A stretch of 55,464 bases of DNA from Terriglobia bacterium. Its GTDB lineage: Bacteria > Acidobacteriota > Terriglobia > JAIQFV01. The position numbers and the translations under genes are program-made. Numbering within the stretch: position 1 is the first letter of the stretch; each line of letters opens with the position of its first letter. Positions 42,225 through 50,666 of the stretch are shown in pieces. The stretch spans positions 1-55,464 of the forward strand of contig JAQUPQ010000028.1 of the NCBI GenBank assembly GCA_028716525.1, read 5' to 3'. The notes under the pieces were generated by a model. That model made no database searches. It was given only the letters and a program-made list of their open reading frames with translations, and had not been told where the DNA came from.

Positions 42225-42241
42225 GGGTGGCGCATACATCG
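42225..42241 (+). repeat. Island repeat, degenerate left end
   Basis: GGGTGGCGCATACATCG matches the left terminus of copy A with one mismatch; the rest of the element is not recognisable. Confidence 0.5.
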
Positions 42242-42490
42242 TGGCGTGTGGTGAAGGACTGGCTTGGTAACATGTCTTGGCCTCATCCTTTCCTCGTGGA
42301 ACAAGCATTCCTGATTTAGAGATTTGTGATACGCTCTTCAACGCGGACATCGAAAGGAAGTTGATGCCGCTCTATCCGTCTGCCGGCTTAAAGAACAGCC
42401 GGTGCTACCCGCAAAATCTGCCAACCCTTCGACCCCACCGAGATTGATGGTTTTGGTTGGGTCACCAGGTGAAAGAAAGGCGGCACGAAC

Positions 42491-43354
42491 ATGGGACTTT
42501 TAACCAATGTGGTCGGAAACGAGACGCAGGAGGAAAAGATCAACCGTTTATGGGAGAGTGCCAAGAAGCTCGACTGGTCGGATGCCGAGCGGCAGAAAGC
42601 TGTGGGCATCTATACAGAACTGCTGGGAATGATCGATGAGAGTACACCCTCCTTTAACGTGTGTGCCATTTTTCGCAACCGCGGTATTTCATATCGCCAC
42701 CTCAAGAATTACGACGCGGCACTTCAGGATTTTGCCCGGGAGCTCGAGATTGCCCGACGGCGCGACGATCAGATGCGCGTCATGGAATGCCAGAAAATTA
42801 CCGAGGAAACCCAGGAACAGAAGAGAAAAGCCGAAATCGAGGCGGGCGGAGGTGAGAAAGCCGCAAAGCTTCGGGCCATGGCCGATCTTGAGATGAACCT
42901 CTGGGGCAACACGCCCGACGCGGGGAGGGCCTTCGAAAGTCTCTTTGCCGATCTGGAGAATGAGGATGCGGATGTCCGCGCCGAGGCCTCGCGGCTGTTG
43001 GCGGATCCGCCGAAATCAGCCCAGAGATTGATTGCCGTTTTTGAAGAGTGCCGGGAAACGAATCCCTATCGGTCACAGCTCGCGGGACGGGTGCTCGGAC
43101 GCAAAATTACCAAAGGAATGGATCACACGATTCATTCCCAGATCGCGCGGATGATGTATGGATTGAATATTTCGTTCATCCCCTGCGGTTGCGTCCATTG
43201 CGGCTTTTTCAACAAAGGAATTGCCGCTCCGCCCAATGGTCCCATGATGGCTTACTATCATCAGGTGGATGACAAGGGCGCTTACGCTATACCGGTACTG
43301 TGTGATCGGTGCGGAAAGAAGTTCTTCGTGGTGTGGGACAGCAATCCCCTTTGA
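42491..43354 (+). CDS. TPR/HEAT-like protein with C-terminal zinc ribbon
   Basis: A 287-residue protein, ATG 42491 after GAAAGG. Residues ~20-100 form a TPR-like pair (ERQKAVGIYTELLGMID, RGISYRHLKNYDAALQDFA), followed by a charged coiled-coil-like helix (~100-125). Residues ~135-200 form a HEAT-like segment (LENEDADVRAEASRLLAD). The C-terminal ~70 residues hold CGCVHCG and CDRCGKKFFVVWD, a probable zinc ribbon. No named family. The mosaic suggests a cytoplasmic adaptor with nucleic-acid or protein binding. Last clear gene of the island run before the MITE at 43.5 kb. Confidence 0.6.
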   Translation: MGLLTNVVGNETQEEKINRLWESAKKLDWSDAERQKAVGIYTELLGMIDESTPSFNVCAIFRNRGISYRHLKNYDAALQDFARELEIARRRDDQMRVMECQKITEETQEQKRKAEIEAGGGEKAAKLRAMADLEMNLWGNTPDAGRAFESLFADLENEDADVRAEASRLLADPPKSAQRLIAVFEECRETNPYRSQLAGRVLGRKITKGMDHTIHSQIARMMYGLNISFIPCGCVHCGFFNKGIAAPPNGPMMAYYHQVDDKGAYAIPVLCDRCGKKFFVVWDSNPL

Positions 43355-43463
43355 GGAGCCGGGACTGGACGTGATGCGGAGCATCTTGTGCGACAGCCGC
43401 GCATCCGCTTCCAGCTCCGAAAGCGACTAAGGCCTCTGCCGCTCTTAATGGGGCGGCCTCATC

Positions 43464-43663
43464 CTAGGAAGTTGCTGAAAAACTGAATTTCCAGTGAGAC
43501 GATGGGCCATTTTGGAGTACGGCGCCATCGGCACCGTTTTGGATAGGTCGCAAAATATCCAATTCTTGGGTCTTAACTTCACTCCGCATCCAAAGCGGCG
43601 TCGCGTCCGCCTTCAGCGGACTTGCCGCCGCACTCCAAAATCTGCTTTTCAGCAACCTGCTAG
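43464..43663. mobile_element. 200-bp MITE-like element
   Basis: Terminal inverted repeats CTAGGAAGTTGCTGAAAA (43464-43481) and TTTTCAGCAACCTGCTAG (43646-43663) match at 16 of 18 positions, with CTAG at both outer ends. Inside is a TTTGGAGTACGGCGCC...GCCGCACTCCAAA palindromic element (43511-43640). No transposase is encoded, so it would be non-autonomous. Confidence 0.65.
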
Positions 43664-43748
43664 GCGCCGCGTAACATTTCCCGATCCTCCGTTGTCCGCC
43701 GATCCGACCTGTTCGGGTAATCCGTGATGCCTGTTTCAGGAATTATGC

Positions 43749-43778
43749 TTTACAATGCAAAGTTCTTTTCATTACAAT
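43749..43778 (+). promoter_or_regulatory. Candidate sigma-70 promoter
   Basis: TTTACA (43749-43754), an 18-bp spacer, TACAAT (43773-43778), 51 bp ahead of the next gene start. Confidence 0.45.
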
Positions 43779-43829
43779 AATCCATATCTTTTTGGCTTCG
43801 AACACAAATCCCGTTCAGAGGGTGGTCGG

Positions 43830-44120
43830 ATGGATCTTTCAACACTCAAAAAGCCCAGCGCTCTGCTTCCTATCGGAATGTCGTTGGCCGCGTTGGCCGT
43901 TGTCGGCGTTCACATTGTTCTTTACGGAACGGCCCGGGCGGCTGACGAGGGCACGGCGGCACATCTGTGGCAGATCCTCATGGCCGGTCAGCTGCCGATC
44001 ATGCTGTTCTTCGCCTTCAAGTGGCTGCCCCGATCTCCCAAACCGGCACTCTTGGTCGTGTCTCTGCAAATCCTGGCCGCTTTAGCGGCGGCCGCGCCCG
44101 TTTACATTTTTAGTCTTTAG
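43830..44120 (+). CDS. Small three-helix membrane protein, unknown
   Basis: A 96-residue protein from ATG 43830 with GAGGGTGG upstream. Hydrophobic segments at about 13-33, 45-63 and 72-94, with short charged loops. The frame continues upstream but crosses the candidate promoter. No family is recognised. It lies alone between a MITE and a tandem repeat. Confidence 0.55.
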   Translation: MDLSTLKKPSALLPIGMSLAALAVVGVHIVLYGTARAADEGTAAHLWQILMAGQLPIMLFFAFKWLPRSPKPALLVVSLQILAALAAAAPVYIFSL

Positions 44121-44127
44121 AAGCTCA

Positions 44128-44155
44128 CCGCAGAGGCGCCGAGGGCGCTGAGCGG
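44128..44155 (+). repeat. ACCGCAGAGGCGCCGAGGGC dispersed repeat
   Basis: The best preserved copy of the family also seen at 8.1, 17.6 and 28.8 kb. Confidence 0.5.
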
Positions 44156-44231
44156 TGGTAGCGCCGGCCGTTCTTTCAGCCGGCGGCTTTTGGGGGGGGA
44201 TCGCCCCGCCCTGGAGAACGGGCTGCGAGAA

Positions 44232-44384
44232 AATGGGGACAGACACCGGCTGCACAATAGTTCCACGAGATGCCAAGCGTTAGGTGTCTGTCCCCATTCA
44301 AGTCCACGAGATGCCAAGCGTTAGGTGTCTGTCCCCATTCAAGTCCACGAGATGCCAAACGTTAGGTGTCTGTCCCCATTCGAG
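44232..44384. repeat. 41-bp tandem repeat, three units, with inverted flank
   Basis: Units 44262-44302, 44303-44343 and 44344-44384 differ at only two or three positions. Each contains GGTGTCTGTCCCCATT. An inverted single copy AATGGGGACAGACACC lies at 44232-44247. The array ends exactly at the stop codon of the GAF-domain gene. Confidence 0.85.
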
Positions 44385-44834
44385 TCAAAACCTTGTTGCC
44401 AATAATTCAGCAACGGATTCGAGGAGCACCTGGTCGGCGCCACGGAAGGCCGAGGGAGCATCGCTGTCGATATCGATTTCCCCAACAATGCGCTTGTCAC
44501 AGCGGATGGGAACCACAATTTCAGAGCGCGTCTCGAGCGAACAGGCCAAGTAGCGGGAATCGGCGTTCACATCGGACACGTTGATGGTGTGCCCCTCGGC
44601 AGCCGCGGCGCCGCATATTCCTTGACCAATGGCGATGCGGACGTGCGGCGAGGGTCGACCCAGGTAGGTCTTCAACACCAAATCCTTGCCTTCCACCAGG
44701 TAAATGCCGACCCAGGTGAAATGAGCAAAGTTTTCTTTCAATAGCCGCACGGTTTCGTCGAACACGCGATCATTGCTGGCTTGTGAGGAAACCAGAGCTT
44801 CGATGGATTCAAGAACGGGTGTGGATGAGGTCAT
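44385..44834 (-). CDS. GAF-domain protein similar to free methionine-(R)-sulfoxide reductase
   Basis: A 149-residue single GAF domain. The pattern matches fRMsr: WVGIYLVEGKDLVL, IGQGICGAAAAEG (Cys74), VSDVNADSRYLACSLETRSEIVVPI (Cys98), IVGEIDIDSDAPSAF. fRMsr enzymes use up to three Cys; the first, in the loop before the VRIAIG strand, is absent here (the sequence is GRPSPHVRI). It may therefore be a two-Cys reductase or a non-catalytic sensor. It is the last of a minus-strand redox group (redoxin, thioredoxin reductase, Rieske), though not tightly spaced. Confidence 0.75.
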   Translation of the reverse strand: MTSSTPVLESIEALVSSQASNDRVFDETVRLLKENFAHFTWVGIYLVEGKDLVLKTYLGRPSPHVRIAIGQGICGAAAAEGHTINVSDVNADSRYLACSLETRSEIVVPIRCDKRIVGEIDIDSDAPSAFRGADQVLLESVAELLATRF

Positions 44835-44889
44835 GTGGAATTAATGATTTTTTTTGTTGCGCGATTTCGCGATTGAGCGAATTGAAGAC

Positions 44890-45000
44890 CCCGCACCAAA
44901 GACAGCAAACAAAAGCTATAAGCCCCAAGCCTTAAGCGAGAAGACCGGGCCCCAAGACCCAAGACCCAAGACCAAAACAAAGACTCAGTGGAGCATATTC
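44890..45000. repeat. Low-complexity AAGCCCCAAGACCCAAGACC-type repeats
   Basis: Short imperfect repeats (CCAAGACC, AAGCC) in the gap between the GAF and redoxin genes; similar low-complexity DNA lies at 45550-45750. No gene. Confidence 0.45.
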
Positions 45001-45045
45001 ACTAATTTGAAGATAGCGCCGACGGCGCTAGGCATTTTTAGAGCT

Positions 45046-45540
45046 TCAGCCAGGCTTGTAATCCGGCACGTCGTCTTTCTTGGTGAACACCGGAGCCGCC
45101 GGCAGACCGGTGCGTTGCGCGATCTCCTTCGAAAGATCGATAAGACCCTGCTTATCGAACCCCACCATGGTTTGAAGAATTTTCCCGTCGTGATCAATCA
45201 AAAAAATCGAGGGGACGTTCGTCAACCGGTATTTCGCAGAAACAGAATAGGGGTGATCGTCAAGCGCAACGGGAAACGTCAATCCGTACTCCGAGGCGAA
45301 ACGTTTTGCCTCCTCGGCGTCGTTCTCTGCAATTCCCAGCATTTCGACAGGCGCATCCTTATAAGCACCATGAATCTTCTCTAGAAACGGTACCGTCAAC
45401 TGGCAGATGGGGCATTCCTTCTTGAAGAACGCCGCCACAACGAGTTTTGACTGTCGCTCCGCCTCGAGTTGATGCTTCTTGCCGTCCGTTCCTTCCAATG
45501 AAAAATCAGGAGCAATGGTTCCTGGAGATAAAGCGGGCAT
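45046..45540 (-). CDS. Thioredoxin-like redoxin with CPIC motif
   Basis: A 164-residue protein of the AhpC-TSA/TlpA-like superfamily. APDFSLEGTDGKKHQLEAE opens the fold; FFKKECPICQLTVPFLEKI carries a CPxC redox site; NVPSIFLIDHDGKI is the cis-Pro loop. There is no signal peptide, so it is probably cytoplasmic, where it could act as a thiol peroxidase-like or thioredoxin-like reductant. A thioredoxin reductase gene lies 236 bp upstream on the same strand, which fits a shared electron path (inference). Confidence 0.85.
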   Translation of the reverse strand: MPALSPGTIAPDFSLEGTDGKKHQLEAERQSKLVVAAFFKKECPICQLTVPFLEKIHGAYKDAPVEMLGIAENDAEEAKRFASEYGLTFPVALDDHPYSVSAKYRLTNVPSIFLIDHDGKILQTMVGFDKQGLIDLSKEIAQRTGLPAAPVFTKKDDVPDYKPG

Positions 45541-45614
45541 AAAAGAAGACCCTCCAAACAGATATCAGACTTCAGACATCAGACTTCAGACTCAAGACCC
45601 ATGACTCAAGCCAA

Positions 45615-45742
45615 AAGCCATAAGCTTCAAGCCCCAAGCGCTATGATCCAAGACATGGAGCTTAGGCATGCAGGCTGCTGGATTTTCGAGTTTTGGCATT
45701 GAGCCTTGTGTCTTATAGCTTTGGGCTTGAAGCTTATGGCTT
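45615..45742. repeat. 20-bp perfect inverted repeat, 88-bp loop
   Basis: AAGCCATAAGCTTCAAGCCC (45615-45634) and its exact reverse complement (45723-45742), between the redoxin and trxB genes. The loop is low-complexity. It could form a cruciform or an RNA hairpin. Confidence 0.75.
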
Positions 45743-45776
45743 CTGCGTCTTGTTGCATAATTCTTATGATGCCGTA

Positions 45777-46709
45777 TCATGAATGTTCGTTCAAAAAATG
45801 TTCGGCGTCGATGGCGGCCATGCAGCCGGAGCCCGCAGCGGTAATGGCTTGGCGATAGACATGGTCCTGGACGTCGCCCGCCGCAAACACCCCGGGCACA
45901 CTGGTGTGAGTGCTTCCCTGCTTGGGAATAATATACCCGGCCTTGTCCATTTCAAGCTGGCCTTGAAACAGTTTGGTATTAGGCTCATGCCCGATGGCGA
46001 TGAAGAGCCCGTCACATTTAAAATCGGACTCCTGACCCGTTTTCAAATTCTTCAAACGTACTCCCTTGACTTCATTAGCTTGGACGTCGTGAACATCGCT
46101 GACCGTGGAGTCCCAAATGAACTTGATTTTCTCATTCTTAAAGGCGCGGTCTTGCATGACTTTGGAGGCGCGCAGGGAGTCGCGGCGATGCACAATAGTC
46201 ACCTGGTTTGCATATTTCGTCAGAAACGTTCCTTCTTCGATCGCGGAGTCGCCGCCGCCCACCACCACCACTTCCTTGCCGCGGTAGAAGAAGCCGTCGC
46301 ACGTAGCGCATGTGGATACGCCATGGCCCATAAGTTTTCGTTCCGATTCCAGGCCCAGCAGCCGCGCCGAGGCGCCGGTTGCGATGATCAGAGTTTTGGT
46401 TTGAAAGGTCCGATTTTCATCCAGGAAAACCTGAAAAGGACGCTTGGAAAGATCAACCTTCTGGACGGCGCCTTGCAGAACATCCGCCCCGAAGCGTTTG
46501 GCCTGCTCCCGCATGTCGTCCATGAGCTGTGGACCCATGATGCCGTCTCGAAAGCCCGGAAAGTTTTCAACCATGGTCGTGAGCGTGAGCTGTCCTCCGG
46601 CTTCGTAACCTTCCACGACCAAGGGATGCAGGTTTCCGCGGGCAGCGTAGACGGCGGCCGTGAGACCGGCGGGTCCGGAACCGATGATGAGAACGTTGCG
46701 AATGTCCAT
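45777..46709 (-). CDS. trxB: Thioredoxin reductase
   Basis: A 310-residue FAD/NADPH flavoprotein. FAD motif [17 protein letters not shown] (residues 8-24), redox-active CATC (Cys134, Cys137) in [19 protein letters not shown] motif [12 protein letters not shown], and a C-terminal [13 protein letters not shown]-binding segment. It reduces thioredoxin-type partners in the cytoplasm. Length and all motifs are standard. GGAG lies just upstream of the start. Neighbours (CPIC redoxin, GAF/fRMsr-like protein) suggest an oxidative-stress repair set. Confidence 0.96.
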   Translation of the reverse strand: MDIRNVLIIGSGPAGLTAAVYAARGNLHPLVVEGYEAGGQLTLTTMVENFPGFRDGIMGPQLMDDMREQAKRFGADVLQGAVQKVDLSKRPFQVFLDENRTFQTKTLIIATGASARLLGLESERKLMGHGVSTCATCDGFFYRGKEVVVVGGGDSAIEEGTFLTKYANQVTIVHRRDSLRASKVMQDRAFKNEKIKFIWDSTVSDVHDVQANEVKGVRLKNLKTGQESDFKCDGLFIAIGHEPNTKLFQGQLEMDKAGYIIPKQGSTHTSVPGVFAAGDVQDHVYRQAITAAGSGCMAAIDAEHFLNEHS

Positions 46710-46836
46710 AATGACTCCGAGTGAAGACTATAAGTGCACTTTCTATCCTGCCACACTTGTCAAGTGGGAGCGAGGATTTGTTTCCATGAAATTGTTCAAG
46801 GGAAACTTGCGGTGCGACCACAAAGCCGGGAGAAAT

Positions 46837-47145
46837 TCAATCCAGTGCAACCTTGATATCTTCTCCCTCCACGGTGACGGGATAGGCCTTCACGGTGATT
46901 TGAGGATTGAACAAAGATTGACCGTTCACGACATCCCACTGCCACCCATGCCACGGACAGGTAACGATGTTGTCGTCGACCATGCCGTCGCCCAGCGGCC
47001 CGCCGCGGTGGGCACAGGTGTTGTCGAGGGCATAGAACTTTCCGTGAACGTTGAAAAGGGCGATGGCCTTTCCGTCGACCTCGATTGCCTTTCCCGTTCC
47101 CTCGGGGATTTCATGGCTTGCAGCTACCTTGACAAAATTCGGCAT
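46837..47145 (-). CDS. Small Rieske-type [2Fe-2S] ferredoxin (NirD-like)
   Basis: A 102-residue Rieske protein. Cluster ligands are Cys44/His46 in CAHRGGPL and Cys63/His66 in CPWHGWQW. The beta-strand framework (AIALFNVHGKFYALDN, VKAYPVTVEGEDIKVAL) matches soluble Rieske ferredoxins such as the ferredoxin components of dioxygenases or NirD. The start at 47145 is set by GGAGGAGA upstream. It is the first of the minus-strand redox genes; its redox partner is not known. Confidence 0.9.
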   Translation of the reverse strand: MPNFVKVAASHEIPEGTGKAIEVDGKAIALFNVHGKFYALDNTCAHRGGPLGDGMVDDNIVTCPWHGWQWDVVNGQSLFNPQITVKAYPVTVEGEDIKVALD

Positions 47146-47526
47146 AGAAATTCTCCTCCGGGCAAATGCAAAATGGTCGTTCTCGAGCTGGGGATGTGGA
47201 TGCGCTAAGTTTAAGAAATTACTTAATTCTTGGAAGGGTGTCAAACAAAACTTGAAGGTAGGAAACATGCCGAATTCTTTCGGCCGGCAATTGGAAATTC
47301 GCATAAGTGATCTGTCACGGGGGATAAAAAAACATGTCACCACCTCCTTGACTTGGGCTGTCAAAGTCTCTTGGATTGGAGGGTCGTACCGTGTTCGGTC
47401 TGTGTTATATTTGGGCCGAAATTTTGGTTGTTCTGGTCCCCTTACTCGAAAAATTGATTACTGATATCGAGGGGCCGCGGGCTCTTCGCCAGGGGAATAT
47501 CCAGTCTTCATGAGGTGGAAGAAGTG
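47146..47526. other. Divergent intergenic region, Rieske gene / Oar-like receptor
   Basis: A 381-bp gap containing the promoters of both neighbours. TTGACT occurs at about 47348-47353 and TTGACA on the opposite strand at about 47370, but no -10 at proper spacing could be assigned. No gene is seen. Confidence 0.4.
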
Positions 47527-50508
47527 ATGTGGTTTGCCGGTAGCCGAGTGCGACTGTGTGAATTGTTCTTCTGTGTTATTTGGCTGACGGGGGTGGTTTG
47601 GGCCCAAAGTCCGGAAGGGGCATTAGTCGTCGTTGTAAATGACAGTAATGGAGGGCGGGTGCCCGGCGTTTCAATCAGTGTGCAAGCGATGGGATTCAAA
47701 CTCGAACGGACCGCGGCCACCAATTCCATCGGAGAGGTTCGATTGGAATCGCTTCCGCCTGGAGCTTACACGGTTCGGGCAGATGCCCGGGGGTTCAAGT
47801 CGGAAACTCGTGAAATCAAGATCGAAGTCAGTTCTTTGCCGACGCTTTCGTTCATTTTGACTCCGGCCTCGGTGAGCCAGGCCATCCAAGTGCGTGCCTC
47901 AGGGACTTCGCTTGTCAATCAACCCATCGAGACCACCAGCAGCATTGAGAAATCCACGATCGGGACCGACGATCTCGAAGAGCTGCCTTTAGCGGCGCGG
48001 AGTTTTGCCAACATCGCTTACTTGAGTCCCATGACCGAACCGGTGGAGCCGTCGGATCCGACCAAAGCGCGCATTACCGCGGTTTCATTCCATGGAAGCT
48101 CCGGATTGAATGTGGATCTGTCGGTGGATGGCGGCGACAACAACGACGATTACATCGGCGGCTTCCTGCAAAACTTTTCTCCGGTGGCGATCGAGGAATT
48201 CACCGTCCGTACGGCCCAGTACGACGCCGACACCGGCCGCACCGCCGGCGGTTCCATCATCATCAGCACACGGCGGGGCTTGGACCTGTGGCATGGAGAT
48301 GGCGATTTTTACTATCGCGGCAAAAACCTCAATGCCCGCAATGGGCTCGACAATCCGGAACCCAATCCGAAACAACCGTTTTCACGGAGCAATGAGGCCT
48401 TCGCCTTGGGCGGTCCCATCAAGAAGGATCGGCTGTGGTTTTTCTCTTCGATGGAATATGTCCGGGAAAACGCCAGCGTGGCTTACAGCCAGAACAGCCT
48501 TGACGAATTCAAGGCGCTTTCCCATTTGGCCTCCTCCGGGAACATTCCAGGCGTCCGTTCCATTGCGGTGCCCACCTCGGTACCGGTTCCGTTTCGTGAT
48601 CTGTTGCTGTCTTCGCGCGTGGACTGGACTCAATCGCAACGTTCCGGGTGGTTTTTCAGATTGGGTTTGGATCGGAACCATACCGACAACAATCTCATCC
48701 AGCAGGGGTCGCTACCGTCCACCGGGGCTTTGACCGACACGAACTATGCCAGCCTGCTGGTCAGCAATGCCTTTCAATTTTCGACATCCTGGTTGGGGAA
48801 TCTGGTTTTACAGGGGGCGGGTTTCAAGCTGACGGAGTCGCGCAATTCGAATTTGGGATTGGCCCTGGCGTTTCCTTTCACGAGCACGGTATTGACCACC
48901 TCAGGACTCGAAACATTCGGGGACAACCAATTCATCACGGGAATAACCAACTTTCCGGTTCTTCGCGAGCAGCAGAAATATCAAATCCGCTACGACGTGT
49001 CGCACGCCACCGGCGGTCACGCACTCAAGTTTGGAGTCAATTTCATTCACGAACCGGTGCTGAGCGGCGCCTTGGCGGGCAGCGCCGAGACGTTGGTCGA
49101 ATTTCCGCACGATCCGACATTCTATGCTGCCCACCCGGCCCAGTTCGTTGCCGACTTCAATAATTTCAGCAGGTTCACGCCGGCGGCGGATCACAGTTTT
49201 TCCCAAAGCGTCCGACGGTTGGGTTTCTACGTTCAGGACTCTTGGCGTGTACGGCCGAATTGGACCCTGAATTATGGGGTTCGATACGACACCACATTCG
49301 GTCTCTTTCAGGCCGAGGGGCGTGACCAGAGCCAGAACATCGCGGTAATCACCGTCAATCGCTTGGGTCTGCCTCTGTCACCCGGCCTCCCGCATGATTA
49401 TCGCAAGGCTTTCTCACCTCGCCTGGGTTTGGCGTATTCCCCCGGCGGTTCTCAACGATTCGTGATCCGGGCCGGCGCCGGGATCTATTACAACGATCTG
49501 GCTCAGAACGGTTGGGTCGAGGCCTTTCAAGCCGTCAATGCGCCCCTTCCGCAAAATCCACAGCTTCTCGGCCGGGGCGACCCCGGTTTTTTGATCGATC
49601 CGTTCTATAAAACTCCCTATGCATTTCAGGCCAGCATGGGTATGGAAAAAACCATTGGCGAAAATTGGAAGATCGATATTCATTTCGAGCATGTCAAGGG
49701 AGTGCATCAATACCGCAGGTACGAGTACATCGGCGGCGTGACGCTTCCTGACAACGCCCCTGACCTCTCCGTATTTCGAACCGACAACCGTTCGCGCTAC
49801 GATGGCCTGACTTTTTTGGTGCAGCACCAGCTCTCCAACCGCTTCACGTTGTCGGCGCACTATACGTTGGCCAGCGCCGCCACCTGGGGAGCGACGGTGG
49901 GAGAGCTGTTCGACTATGTGAACGGAGTCTCCGATGTCCGCCACCCTTTCGGGCCGGGAGATTATGGACCGTCCGGCGAAGACGTCCGCCATCGCCTGGT
50001 GGTTGCGGGGACTCTCCAACTCCCGCTTCATTTCATGGTTTCGACGCTCTCTCAATTCGAAAGCGCCCGTCCTTTCACGCTGACCACTCCCGTCGATGTG
50101 AATGGCGATGGACTGTCAACCGATGACCGTGCCATCATCAATGACGCGCAGACGAAGCTCGATCAGTTTCGTGGCGCGCCTTTCTACCAGGTGGATATGC
50201 GCGTCACCCGCCGATTTAATTTGGGAGAGCGGTTGACTGCCGATGTGTTTGCAGAGTTTTTCAATCTCTTGAACCGCAGCAACCCCGGCAATAACTTTGT
50301 CACAGATATTTCCGCCCTGCCGGTGCCGCCCAACGAACTTTCGAACGTAACCCATCTCTGCCTGAATGCGGCTTGCACGAGTCAAACGCCCCTCCACAGC
50401 CTCGATCAACTCAAACAACCCGCGGGCGCGCTGGGTGATTTTTTTGGCCCGGGAACCACCGTCGGCATACCCTTTGCCGCCCAGATCGGTGTTCGGGTCT
50501 CCTTCTAA
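47527..50508 (+). CDS. Oar-like TonB-dependent outer-membrane receptor
   Basis: A 993-residue protein. A signal peptide (ELFFCVIWLTGVVWAQ) is followed by a carboxypeptidase-regulatory-like Ig-type domain (about 27-110; GRVPGVSISVQAMG, IGEVRLESLPPGAYTVRADA). The TonB plug follows (about 125-240; DDLEELPLAARSFANIAYLSP, LSVDGGDNNDDYIGG, TGRTAGGSIIISTRRG), then a beta-barrel ending in the aromatic AQIGVRVSF terminal strand. This architecture is expanded in Acidobacteriota and related to Myxococcus Oar; cargo may be peptides, proteins or polymers. It is a single gene with GAGGTGG ahead of the start. The barrel is complete. Confidence 0.92.
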   Translation: MWFAGSRVRLCELFFCVIWLTGVVWAQSPEGALVVVVNDSNGGRVPGVSISVQAMGFKLERTAATNSIGEVRLESLPPGAYTVRADARGFKSETREIKIEVSSLPTLSFILTPASVSQAIQVRASGTSLVNQPIETTSSIEKSTIGTDDLEELPLAARSFANIAYLSPMTEPVEPSDPTKARITAVSFHGSSGLNVDLSVDGGDNNDDYIGGFLQNFSPVAIEEFTVRTAQYDADTGRTAGGSIIISTRRGLDLWHGDGDFYYRGKNLNARNGLDNPEPNPKQPFSRSNEAFALGGPIKKDRLWFFSSMEYVRENASVAYSQNSLDEFKALSHLASSGNIPGVRSIAVPTSVPVPFRDLLLSSRVDWTQSQRSGWFFRLGLDRNHTDNNLIQQGSLPSTGALTDTNYASLLVSNAFQFSTSWLGNLVLQGAGFKLTESRNSNLGLALAFPFTSTVLTTSGLETFGDNQFITGITNFPVLREQQKYQIRYDVSHATGGHALKFGVNFIHEPVLSGALAGSAETLVEFPHDPTFYAAHPAQFVADFNNFSRFTPAADHSFSQSVRRLGFYVQDSWRVRPNWTLNYGVRYDTTFGLFQAEGRDQSQNIAVITVNRLGLPLSPGLPHDYRKAFSPRLGLAYSPGGSQRFVIRAGAGIYYNDLAQNGWVEAFQAVNAPLPQNPQLLGRGDPGFLIDPFYKTPYAFQASMGMEKTIGENWKIDIHFEHVKGVHQYRRYEYIGGVTLPDNAPDLSVFRTDNRSRYDGLTFLVQHQLSNRFTLSAHYTLASAATWGATVGELFDYVNGVSDVRHPFGPGDYGPSGEDVRHRLVVAGTLQLPLHFMVSTLSQFESARPFTLTTPVDVNGDGLSTDDRAIINDAQTKLDQFRGAPFYQVDMRVTRRFNLGERLTADVFAEFFNLLNRSNPGNNFVTDISALPVPPNELSNVTHLCLNAACTSQTPLHSLDQLKQPAGALGDFFGPGTTVGIPFAAQIGVRVSF

Positions 50509-50666
50509 AGTGACTGAAATCCGGGTGAGTGACACCTCTAAATCCCAGCTTCCGATCATGGAGCCGCCGAGGCGTCCCGCCATGGCCTAAAATCCCTTGT
50601 CGCCTGCTGCAAGTTCGGATAAGATGCTGTGCTTTATTTGGGAAAAAGTTCTCAAGGTGGGGCATC

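Noticed and set aside
36990-42241. Chromosomal integron with attC sites
   Set aside because: Layout is suggestive, but the repeats lack paired RYYYAAC/GTTRRRY core sites, their termini are GGGTGG/CCACCC, and no integron integrase is in the window. Kept only as a cassette-like finding.
44262-44384. Possible CRISPR array
   Set aside because: The three 41-bp units are contiguous with no unique spacers, and no cas genes are near.
45783-46724. 313-codon plus-strand frame opposite trxB
   Set aside because: Antisense shadow of thioredoxin reductase.
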